From contig JAUWIE010000010.1 of NCBI GenBank assembly GCA_030605515.1, forward strand, positions 1-7,116: a DNA stretch of 7,116 nt, read 5' to 3'. Below, piece after piece: positions 1 through 4,980 of this stretch. A program made the position numbers and the translations under genes. The notes below the pieces were generated by a model that was not told where the DNA came from, searched no databases, and saw only the letters and a program-made list of their open reading frames with translations. Source of the stretch: Thermoplasmatota archaeon (GTDB taxonomy: Archaea; Thermoplasmatota; E2; DHVEG-1). Positions within the stretch are counted from its first letter, which is position 1, and every line of letters begins with the position of its first letter.

Positions 1-2
1 CA

Positions 3-92
3 GAACAAATACCATATGATATCGAATACGATAGCTACAATGTGAAGCATATTTTACTTCCATTAAAAAATATTGATGAAATTAGACAATAA
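3..92 (+). CDS. 3' end of an unidentified gene (partial)
   Basis: The frame beginning at base 3 is open from the window edge to a TAA at 90-92, giving the last 29 residues of a protein that starts upstream of the window. The tail reads ...KHILLPLKNIDEIRQ and is fairly hydrophilic, with acidic and tyrosine-rich residues before it (PYDIEYDSYN). I do not recognise the family and this is too short to assign. The continuous open frame and the hairpin that starts 8 bases after its stop support a real gene end. The other frames are shorter or carry no sensible protein. Confidence 0.5.
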   Translation, partial: EQIPYDIEYDSYNVKHILLPLKNIDEIRQ

Positions 93-99
93 AAACTAA

Positions 100-128
100 C
101 CGGAGCAGAGCTCCGGGGTATTAAACCC
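100..128 (+). terminator. GC-rich hairpin with GGGGTATTAAACCC tail
   Basis: CCGGAG at 100-105 pairs perfectly with CTCCGG at 111-116 around a 5-base loop, in an otherwise very AT-rich gap. It is followed at once by GGGGTATTAAACCC, where GGGT (116-119) can pair with ACCC (125-128). The two helices share base 116, so they form side by side only if one gives up a pair. It lies 8 bases after the stop of the partial gene. No T-run follows, so it is not a classical intrinsic terminator; a 3'-UTR stability element or the edge of a mobile module are alternatives. Confidence 0.45.
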
Positions 129-311
129 AAGCAGAAATAAAGTTTTGAAAGAATCAAATTAATAAGAACCATTTCTTTATATGAGTTGTATGTGATTAGT
201 TGTTGTTTAATTTGAAATAGTAGATATATAATATAAAATCCGTAAATCTTGTCTATTTTAATATTTTTTTATAAATAATTTCTAATTTTGTACAACTTTT
301 CACTAAAAACA
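129..311. other. AT-rich intergenic stretch, no gene seen
   Basis: This stretch between the hairpin and the promoter of the first dockerin gene is strongly AT-rich and has stops in all frames. I see no RNA gene or coding region. A TATA-like run at about 222-236 has no obvious start codon at the right distance. Confidence 0.4.
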
Positions 312-319
312 TTTAAATA
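312..319 (+). promoter_or_regulatory. TATA box for the first dockerin gene
   Basis: TTTAAATA lies 35 bases before the ATG at 354 and follows an A-rich stretch that suits a BRE. With the usual archaeal spacing, transcription would start near 337-345, leaving a leader of about 10-15 bases. The only SD-like bases are AAGTGA at 342-347, which is weak. Confidence 0.5.
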
Positions 320-353
320 ATAAAATTTTTAGTATATTACGAAGTGAATAAAT

Positions 354-1370
354 ATGAAACAAATAAGAAAAATAAAAAATGTGCAGAAAATATTCTTAAT
401 CTGCATAAGTCTGACACTTATACTGTCAGGAATAACGCAAGCAACCACAATGAGCAATGATGAACAAACTATATGTGGTGATGCCAATGGAAATGGAAAA
501 GTTGACCACTCTGATTTAACTTACATAATAGCATATCTTTATGCTAGTGGACCAGAGCCTATACCGTTATGTTCAGGTGATGCGAATGGTGATGGTTGCG
601 TTAATATCGCAGACCTAACATACCTATTAGTATACTTATACGGTGGTGGAGCAGCACCAGTACCGGGCTGTTGTGATGGTGAAAGCGATGGACAAAAAAA
701 TGTGAACTTGAATTTTACAATGAGTATTGACGATCAAACAGTAGATGCAGGTGATACCGGAGTCGTTATTCCTGTCATTGGTGCATGGGATCGAACAATC
801 TCGGGATTCAGCATAGGGTTACATTTTAACTCGACTGGATTTACAGTTGTAGACGTAAACTTTACAGGTACAATTGCTGATGGTGCTTTTATCCAAGAAT
901 ACCATGAGCAGCGCCCTGGACAACTCTCAATAGGAGTAGCATGGTTCCCAGGTAATTATATGGAAGCTGGATCAGGAGTTCTTGCAAAAATAATATTTGA
1001 TGTTTCAGGAGATACAGCACCAGGCGATTACCTTATGGATCTTGGATTATTTGGAGGATATCCACCAGTCGAATGTTCATATGCAGACGAAAACTGTACA
1101 GCATTATACCCAGATCTTACAGACGGAACAATAACAGTACCTAGCGATGAATACGATTGTGGTGATGTCAATGATGCAGATGGAGCTATAGACATTGCAG
1201 ATCTAGTATATCTTGTAGATTATATGTTTACTGGCGGACCTGAACCACCAATCATGTGTCAGGCAGATATGAACGCCGATGGCGCCATCGACATAGCTGA
1301 TCTTGTATATCTTGTGGATTACATGTTTCAGGGTGGACCACCACCTGTTGAGCCATGTTGTCCTTGGTAA
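354..1370 (+). CDS. Secreted dockerin / cohesin-like / dockerin protein
   Basis: This is a 338-residue exported protein. Residues 1-31 form a signal peptide: a Lys/Arg-rich start, a hydrophobic core, and likely cleavage after ITQA. An N-terminal dockerin spans about 40-108, with two calcium-loop repeats (D43-x-N-x-N-G...D54 and D77-x-N-x-D-G...D88). A beta-rich cohesin-like domain spans about 117-265 (ISGFSIGLHF, AWFPGNY, YPDLTDGT). A second dockerin (268-338) has loops at D271-D283 and D305-D316 and ends CCPW. Known: type I dockerins bind calcium and cohesins, which are nine-strand sandwiches; together they build extracellular complexes. Inferred: the protein may link to itself or to its paralog at 3063-3860. 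Each dockerin carries Cys-x32-Cys-x32-CysCys (one residue shorter in the first interval of the N-terminal one). There is no catalytic domain and no membrane anchor, and the tail is not a sorting motif. The dockerin calls are firm; the cohesin-like call is moderate. It has its own promoter and terminator. Confidence 0.85.
   Translation: MKQIRKIKNVQKIFLICISLTLILSGITQATTMSNDEQTICGDANGNGKVDHSDLTYIIAYLYASGPEPIPLCSGDANGDGCVNIADLTYLLVYLYGGGAAPVPGCCDGESDGQKNVNLNFTMSIDDQTVDAGDTGVVIPVIGAWDRTISGFSIGLHFNSTGFTVVDVNFTGTIADGAFIQEYHEQRPGQLSIGVAWFPGNYMEAGSGVLAKIIFDVSGDTAPGDYLMDLGLFGGYPPVECSYADENCTALYPDLTDGTITVPSDEYDCGDVNDADGAIDIADLVYLVDYMFTGGPEPPIMCQADMNADGAIDIADLVYLVDYMFQGGPPPVEPCCPW
1194..1366 (+). repeat. 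C-terminal dockerin repeat pair of the first protein
   Basis: Two dockerin half-repeats of about 33 residues each, both containing DIADLVYLVDYMF, are encoded in tandem and remain clearly similar at the DNA level. The linker between them contains 26 bases (1245-1270) identical to 3729-3754 in the second dockerin gene. Confidence 0.7.
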
Positions 1371-1371
1371 A

Positions 1372-1420
1372 GAGAGAAGATAACAAAACAACATACTTTC
1401 TCTCCTCTTTCTTCTTTTTT
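1372..1420 (+). terminator. Terminator of the first dockerin gene
   Basis: GAGAGAA (1372-1378) can pair with TTCTCTC (1398-1404), a 7-bp stem with a 19-base loop. A pyrimidine tract ending in six T follows (1405-1420). It starts one base after the stop codon. Archaeal termination is driven mainly by T-rich tracts on the coding strand, so the tract is the stronger part of the evidence. A further run of 11 T at 1464-1474 could act as a second signal. Confidence 0.5.
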
Positions 1421-1426
1421 ATGTTT

Positions 1427-1561
1427 TCACCAGAAATATAGAGATGAATCAAGAGGAGATATCTTTTTTTTTTTATTCACTGGTGGGTTGTAGTTGTTCC
1501 TCTTGTTGGTAGTCCAAGTTTTATCGCAAGAATCACATTTTACTTTTGAACGATATTTCAC
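1427..1561 (-). CDS. Possible small zinc-knuckle protein or remnant
   Basis: On the minus strand a GTG at 1561-1559 opens a 44-codon frame to TGA at 1429-1427. Residues 9-16 read CDSCDKTW, followed by TTNKRNNYNPP and a KKKK run. Cys-x2-Cys followed by a Lys-x-Trp is the first half of many archaeal zinc ribbons, in which a second Cys pair normally follows the Asn-Pro. Here that second pair is missing. Upstream on the same strand, AGGTG lies 5 bases before the GTG and an AT-rich TATA-like stretch at about 1606-1592 sits at promoter distance. There is no ATG start, and the frame is closed upstream at 1594-1592, so it cannot be much longer. It could be a genuine small protein, the decayed end of a longer zinc-ribbon gene, or chance. 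It converges on the first dockerin gene. Confidence 0.3.
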   Translation of the reverse strand: MKYRSKVKCDSCDKTWTTNKRNNYNPPVNKKKKISPLDSSLYFW

Positions 1562-1679
1562 CTTACCACCTTTCTCAAGTTTTTTCCAGGTTTATAATAT
1601 TTAATTCGTGATGATATGTATTTTTGCCTTATGGAGTGCATATGTTGCGAAAAATCAGGAGAATATCACCAGATAAAAA

Positions 1680-1687
1680 CTTAAATA
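1680..1687 (+). promoter_or_regulatory. TATA box for the three-gene membrane-protein operon
   Basis: CTTAAATA, preceded by the A-rich stretch AAAAA as a possible BRE, ends 30 bases before the ATG at 1718. This predicts transcription starting near 1705-1712 and a very short leader, with GGGG at 1709-1712 as the only SD-like bases. Confidence 0.5.
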
Positions 1688-1717
1688 ACAGAACTTCCAT
1701 AGATTTATGGGGTTGTA

Positions 1718-2074
1718 ATGAAAAGGTTGGTATTGGTTGGTTGTATCCTTTCGTTTGTATTACTTTTGACTGTTCCTTGTATTCCTGCTGTTGAAAGTAA
1801 TCAGATTATTCAATCAAATAGAGTACGTATTTTAAAAGAACTAAGAAGTATGGATATTGACGAGTTAAAGGATAAGATTGAGGAAATTAATGATGATGGT
1901 TTGAATGGTAAACTCGGTAATACTTGGGTTCCAACTATCCTTTTGACATTAATTGGATATGTAAACGATTTAATTGATAAATACCATAATATTTTTTTCT
2001 TTGAATTATTACTCAATTTATTAGGTTTCATTCTGTATGTTGGTTTTTCTTTAGGTTTTTTTACTGAATTCTAA
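1718..2074 (+). CDS. Small exported membrane protein, paralog 1 of 3
   Basis: This is a 118-residue protein of unknown function. Residues 1-24 are a Sec-type signal peptide or signal anchor ending VPCIPA. The conserved junction VESNQI follows, then an acidic/basic helix (about 35-58) containing SMDIDELKDK. Two hydrophobic stretches come next, about 71-86 and 92-115. The same plan and junction motif recur in the next two genes, so the three form one family. It is the first gene after the TATA box at 1680 and is followed 21 bases later by the next start, consistent with an operon. The VLVGC sequence near residue 9 resembles a lipobox, but it lies inside the hydrophobic core and is Ser in the next paralog, so I do not call a lipoprotein. 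I know of no named domain. Membrane and exported topology is inferred from hydropathy read by eye. Confidence 0.75.
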   Translation: MKRLVLVGCILSFVLLLTVPCIPAVESNQIIQSNRVRILKELRSMDIDELKDKIEEINDDGLNGKLGNTWVPTILLTLIGYVNDLIDKYHNIFFFELLLNLLGFILYVGFSLGFFTEF

Positions 2075-2082
2075 TATTGGTT

Positions 2083-2089
2083 GGAAGTG
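2083..2089 (+). promoter_or_regulatory. Ribosome binding site deciding the start at 2096
   Basis: GGAAGTG lies 6 bases before the ATG at 2096 and resembles the archaeal GGAGGTG. It overlaps the in-frame TTG at 2081 that could extend the protein by five residues. The ATG also aligns the protein start with its two paralogs (MNKK, MNRK, MKRL), so the upstream TTG is rejected. Confidence 0.55.
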
Positions 2090-2095
2090 TATAAT

Positions 2096-2422
2096 ATGAA
2101 TAAGAAAACAATACTCATAGGAAGTCTGTTTGCGTTTGTAATGTTGATGTTAGTCCCTTCTATACCTGCTATAGAAGTTAATCAAGTATTAGAGATGAAC
2201 AAGTCAGAACTAATAGAAGAATTAAGAGGTATGGATATGGATAAGTTAAAAGATAAGGATTGGAATCCTGGATATTTGTTAAATGTATTATTATCCATAT
2301 TTATGACAATTTCTTCAATGGCGGTGTTTAAGATAATTTTAGCAATATATCTTTTTTGGGGATTAGGGCTTCCTATTTGGTTTATTATTGATTACATACA
2401 AGACATCCCTTGGTTTCCGTGA
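2096..2422 (+). CDS. Small exported membrane protein, paralog 2 of 3
   Basis: A 108-residue member of the same family. The signal peptide (residues 1-25) ends VPSIPA and is followed by IEVNQVLEMN. A short charged helix carries GMDMDKLKDK at about 45-54. The C-terminal half is almost wholly hydrophobic: about 60-87 and then 88-100 (LGLPIWFII), ending in IPWFP. It is the shortest paralog, having lost most of the charged region between helix and membrane. It starts 21 bases after paralog 1 and ends 12 bases before paralog 3, so co-transcription is likely. Aromatic and Pro residues at the end suggest that the tail lies at the membrane interface. Function unknown; nothing enzymatic is visible. Confidence 0.75.
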   Translation: MNKKTILIGSLFAFVMLMLVPSIPAIEVNQVLEMNKSELIEELRGMDMDKLKDKDWNPGYLLNVLLSIFMTISSMAVFKIILAIYLFWGLGLPIWFIIDYIQDIPWFP

Positions 2423-2434
2423 TTAGAATAGAAT

Positions 2435-2959
2435 ATGAATAGAAAAATCATCCTCGGGTGCATCCTGGCAGTATCCCTGCTCCTATTAGTGCCATCTATA
2501 CCTGCATTAGAAAGCAATCAAGTTAGAGAGTTTTATAAGACACGACTATTGAATAGATTAAAGGATATAGATATTGAGGAATTAAGGAATAGACTCAAAG
2601 ATATTGATATTGATGAATTGAAGGAGAGATTTAAATCCAGTGGAAAGGTCAATGATAATAATGTGTCCAGTATTAAAATGAAATTAAAATATTATCAGAA
2701 TAGATTAAATGTTTTTAAGAAACTGTTAAAAAATGAGGATGATGGGGATATTATATTTCGCTTATGGTTAATCCTATTATTTTTCTTTTCTGCTTATTTT
2801 ATTACAGGTGGTATTTTATTCATCGGGGTTCTCGAATTGCTTAACCCAGATTTTGATAATCCCAATTGGAGAGTTACTTTAGCGTTAATAATTGGATTTT
2901 TTCTTGTTTTTATTCCAATGATGATATTAATTATACTCCTCGAACCAATGAATTATTAA
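2435..2959 (+). CDS. Small exported membrane protein, paralog 3 of 3
   Basis: A 174-residue protein, the longest of the three. The signal peptide (1-24) ends VPSIPA and is followed by LESNQV, the same junction as its neighbours. The charged helix is duplicated: residues 41-52 and 53-64 are near-identical 12-mers built on RLKDIDI-E/D-EL. A further basic helix (about 80-100, probably coiled coil) leads to two strong membrane segments at about 109-136 and 146-169. The gap to the previous gene is only 12 bases, and GTGAT overlapping the previous stop (2419-2423) may act as SD. The role is not known. The exported part may be a rod or adaptor held by the C-terminal membrane hairpin. The tandem duplication lengthens that rod relative to its paralogs. 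Confidence 0.75.
   Translation: MNRKIILGCILAVSLLLLVPSIPALESNQVREFYKTRLLNRLKDIDIEELRNRLKDIDIDELKERFKSSGKVNDNNVSSIKMKLKYYQNRLNVFKKLLKNEDDGDIIFRLWLILLFFFSAYFITGGILFIGVLELLNPDFDNPNWRVTLALIIGFFLVFIPMMILIILLEPMNY
2555..2626 (+). repeat. 36-base tandem duplication inside paralog 3
   Basis: Two in-frame 36-base units (2555-2590 and 2591-2626) match at 27 of 36 bases and encode 12-residue copies RLKDIDIEELRN and RLKDIDIDELKE. Paralogs 1 and 2 have a single copy of the corresponding helix. Confidence 0.75.
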
Positions 2960-3017
2960 TCTAAACAAATTTCTATTGTGATAAGTTCCTTAAATAATTG
3001 TATTTGATACAAAAGGT

Positions 3018-3025
3018 TTTATAAT
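3018..3025 (+). promoter_or_regulatory. TATA box for the second dockerin gene
   Basis: TTTATAAT after AAAAGG lies 38 bases before the ATG at 3063, predicting a leader of roughly 10-15 bases. That leader would contain the G-run at 3049-3054 (GGGGGT), which sits 8 bases before the ATG and is a reasonable SD. Position suggests this gene is transcribed apart from the membrane-protein operon. Confidence 0.5.
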
Positions 3026-3062
3026 TTAACGAGTATTGAGTTATATTTGGGGGTAAAACAGA

Positions 3063-3860
3063 ATGGGTAAAGAAATCCTGCTAAAAGTTGGAGTTATGGT
3101 TATTGTATTTATTTTATTTATAGGGCTGAGTAGTATTCATGGTTTTTCTTCGCAAGTTCCAATTGAAAAAAGAATCGACAGAGTATTAGTGAGTAATCCT
3201 CAATTTACAGATTCAAGTGATTGTTCCATGTGGATTGATAATATGACTGTTGAACCAGGTGAATCTCATGTTAGGTGTTATGTACAAGGTTCTTGGTCTT
3301 TTATTATATCTGGATTTGGTATTGGTTTGCAGTTTGACCCTGCTGTAATTGAAGACATATCTGTCTTTTGGATGCATCCACCTCCAATTGCTGAGTGGAT
3401 TATCATAGAACCTGGTCTGTTAGCTATAGGTTGTGCATGGTTTCCAGGAAACTATATACCTCCAGGTTCAGGATTATTAGCAACTTTACATATTGACATT
3501 TTTGAAGACGCAGAATCAGGAGTAACAATTTTAAATTTAGATAATTTTGGAGGAGACCCACCTATTGATTGTACATACGTAGATGAATTTTCAATTGTTC
3601 ATTATCCTGAGCTTATAGATGGTACATTATTTATTGTTGAATGTGCTGATATTGATAGCAATGGCAATGGTCCTGATATCGCTGATTTAGTCTATTTAGT
3701 AGATTACATCTTCCAGGATGGACCTGCTCCACCAATCATGTGTCAGGCAGATATAGATGCTAATGGCGTAGGTCCTGATATCGCAGACCTAGTTTACCTT
3801 GTTGATTACATGTTTCAAGGTGGTCCACCGCCAGGCGATTGTTGCAATCCGCCATGGTAA
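3063..3860 (+). CDS. Secreted cohesin-like / dockerin protein
   Basis: This 265-residue exported protein is a paralog of the one at 354-1370 but lacks the N-terminal dockerin. The signal peptide is about residues 1-28 (hydrophobic core VMVIVFILFIGLSS). The cohesin-like domain spans about 52-193 and shares ISGFGIGLQF, AWFPGNY, GSGLLA, GGDPP and YPELIDGT with the paralog. The dockerin (194-265) has two loops, D196-D208 and D230-D242, each followed by IADLVYLVDY, and ends CCNPPW. Both loops are 13 residues instead of the usual 12 and carry Gly-Pro where a hydrophobic residue is normal. Cysteines 194, 227 and 260-261 keep the same spacing as in the paralog; further Cys at 54, 72, 124 and 170 suggest disulphides in the cohesin-like part. 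It is likely extracellular, able to give or receive a dockerin contact. No catalytic motif is seen. Codons end in T more often than in the paralog, so this is not a very recent whole-gene copy. Confidence 0.85.
   Translation: MGKEILLKVGVMVIVFILFIGLSSIHGFSSQVPIEKRIDRVLVSNPQFTDSSDCSMWIDNMTVEPGESHVRCYVQGSWSFIISGFGIGLQFDPAVIEDISVFWMHPPPIAEWIIIEPGLLAIGCAWFPGNYIPPGSGLLATLHIDIFEDAESGVTILNLDNFGGDPPIDCTYVDEFSIVHYPELIDGTLFIVECADIDSNGNGPDIADLVYLVDYIFQDGPAPPIMCQADIDANGVGPDIADLVYLVDYMFQGGPPPGDCCNPPW
3655..3845 (+). repeat. Dockerin repeat pair of the second protein
   Basis: Two tandem half-repeats of 33 residues, each with D-x-D-x-N-G-x-G-P-D-IAD and LVYLVDY. The linker holds 26 bases (3729-3754) identical to 1245-1270 in the first dockerin gene, flanked by another shared GGACCTG seven-mer two mismatched bases away. 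Confidence 0.7.
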
Positions 3861-3867
3861 TAAAACA

Positions 3868-3877
3868 TTTATATATA
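3868..3877 (+). promoter_or_regulatory. Strong TATA box for the exported protein at 3918
   Basis: TTTATATATA begins 8 bases after the stop of the second dockerin gene and 50 bases before the ATG at 3918. The predicted start near 3895-3900 leaves a short leader that includes the GGAGG SD at 3903-3907, 10 bases before the ATG. Confidence 0.6.
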
Positions 3878-3917
3878 GGTCATCTTTATAGAATTATAGA
3901 AAGGAGGCATCTACAAC

Positions 3918-4874
3918 ATGCTTAAGAAAGGTCTTGCATTAGGAGTTGTTGTATTATTCCTTGGTATTGCATTTGCACCAAGTATCACTGCAAATGTAGA
4001 TAATATCCAAGCTGAAACTGATTTTGTTGAGATTACAAGTAAAATAATTGGAACAAAGAAGGGTGAAGAACATACAATCAAACTTACAAATGAAGAATCA
4101 ATTGAACTAGATAATCTCATTAGTGATATTAAAAATAAGTTGGACCACTCTAATTCAAGGGTGGAAACAGTTGAGATTTTCAATGATACAATAGTGGAGT
4201 TAGACCAGTATGGTTTACTTGGTGATATGAGTGTCAAAGAAGTTCAAAAATTAATAGATGGCGGATATAACAAGATAGGGGATATCACCCACATTAGGAA
4301 CAAACTCTTTGATGATTCCGAAAATAGTAATTCAAATTGTCTTTTTGCAGGGGATACACAAGATTATACAAGTTTTGGTGGAAAAGTTCCTTTGATTGAT
4401 GCTGCAATAGCAGGTGCTTTACAGGCAATTTTCAATTTCTTTGAGACTGTATTACCTAATGGTATAAATGGTACGATTGGTACCTTATTTGTTTTAGGTA
4501 TAGGATTACCAATAATCGTGGTAATATTATTACATATGCTTATTCGAAATATAATGCCTTTTACTTTACTCAATCATGTTTTTTTTGGTGAAAAATATTT
4601 TCAATGGTCAAAAATGGGTCCACCTGAACCAAAAATTGAATATCATCCTTGTAGTGGATGGATATGGACACAGGGAACAAACGGTGTTATGGCGTGGGAA
4701 GGAAGTTTCTATGGGGATATTAAACCTAATGAAGGGACTAGTGGATTTAGGAAACGGATTTATTGCACTGGAGCAACTGGATTTTCTGGAATAAAAATAT
4801 GGAAAGGTTCAGGATTCTTTTTATTAGGTCATGCATTAAAAGCATCTTTCAGCTATGAGTACCCCTTTGACTAA
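3918..4874 (+). CDS. Large exported protein with membrane hairpin and C-terminal domain
   Basis: A 318-residue protein of a family I believe is common in Thermoplasmatota-like archaea but cannot name. Signal peptide: residues 1-25 (MLKKGLALGV start, core to FAPSITA). An exported N-terminal domain (about 30-135) has alternating strands and helices, with EHTIKLTNEESIELDNL and VELDQYGLLGDMSVKEVQKL as its most characteristic pieces. Two hydrophobic segments (about 158-178 and 186-210) are joined by a short Asn/Gly loop (LPNGINGTIG). A C-terminal domain (about 225-318) is rich in Trp, Gly and aromatic residues (GWIWTQGTNG, GATGFSGIKIWKG, FFLLGHALK) and probably beta-structured. Cys 245 and 283 could pair. 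The plan of signal peptide, exported helix and late membrane hairpin matches the three small proteins upstream, with a domain added. It has its own TATA box and SD. Role unknown: a surface anchor or sensor is inference only. Confidence 0.75.
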   Translation: MLKKGLALGVVVLFLGIAFAPSITANVDNIQAETDFVEITSKIIGTKKGEEHTIKLTNEESIELDNLISDIKNKLDHSNSRVETVEIFNDTIVELDQYGLLGDMSVKEVQKLIDGGYNKIGDITHIRNKLFDDSENSNSNCLFAGDTQDYTSFGGKVPLIDAAIAGALQAIFNFFETVLPNGINGTIGTLFVLGIGLPIIVVILLHMLIRNIMPFTLLNHVFFGEKYFQWSKMGPPEPKIEYHPCSGWIWTQGTNGVMAWEGSFYGDIKPNEGTSGFRKRIYCTGATGFSGIKIWKGSGFFLLGHALKASFSYEYPFD

Positions 4875-4907
4875 TAAGAATAAATTTTGAAAGAACTTAA
4901 TCTCATA

Positions 4908-4936
4908 TATTTAAACATATATATTTGTGGTCACCA
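4908..4936 (+). promoter_or_regulatory. Promoter region for the Lys-rich gene, with TGGTCACCA palindrome
   Basis: Two overlapping TATA candidates, TATTTAAA (4908-4915) and TATATATT (4918-4925), lie upstream of the ATG at 4981. The perfect 9-base palindrome TGGTCACCA (4928-4936) sits at the expected transcription start and could be an operator half or chance. The region between 4875 and 4980 shows nothing else apart from the SD. Confidence 0.45.
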
Positions 4937-4967
4937 GTTAAATCAGAATTACCTTATTTTTACATGC

Positions 4968-4973
4968 GGTGAT
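4968..4973 (+). promoter_or_regulatory. Archaeal SD GGTGAT deciding the start at 4981
   Basis: GGTGAT matches the complement of the archaeal 16S 3' end and lies 7 bases before the ATG at 4981. A GTG at 4969 in the same frame falls inside this site, so it is taken as part of the SD and not as the start codon. Confidence 0.7.
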
Positions 4974-4980
4974 AATTGAA

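Larger units (their letters stand above)
1371..1717. other. 347-bp gap between dockerin gene and membrane-protein operon
   Basis: From left to right the gap holds the terminator hairpin and T-tract, a run of 11 T (1464-1474), the possible minus-strand zinc-knuckle ORF, and the promoter of the next operon. The part from 1610 to 1675 shows nothing I can assign. No tRNA or CRISPR-like structure is visible. Confidence 0.5.

Noticed and set aside
1608..1614. GTGATGA, a perfect C-box for a C/D guide RNA
   Set aside because: No CTGA D-box follows within the usual 60 bases and there is no terminal stem, so the match is chance.
1742..1744. Lipobox-like VLVGC in paralog 1 (and ILGC in paralog 3)
   Set aside because: The Cys is inside the hydrophobic core only 8-9 residues from the N-terminus, and paralog 2 has Ser there. 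A signal peptide ending PxIPA fits better.
1644..1793. ATG-initiated frame running from the operon promoter into the first membrane gene
   Set aside because: It overlaps the signal-peptide coding region in another frame, has no SD, and would start upstream of the TATA box.
3911..4237. 108-codon minus-strand ORF
   Set aside because: It is antisense to the signal peptide and N-terminal domain of the exported protein at 3918, has no SD, and shows the low-complexity Ser/Ile composition of a shadow frame.
136..4895. Near-identical AATAAA(G)TTTTGAAAGAA at 136-153 and 4879-4895
   Set aside because: Only 17 AT-rich bases match, with one indel. Both lie in intergenic DNA, and there is no further flanking similarity to suggest a mobile element.
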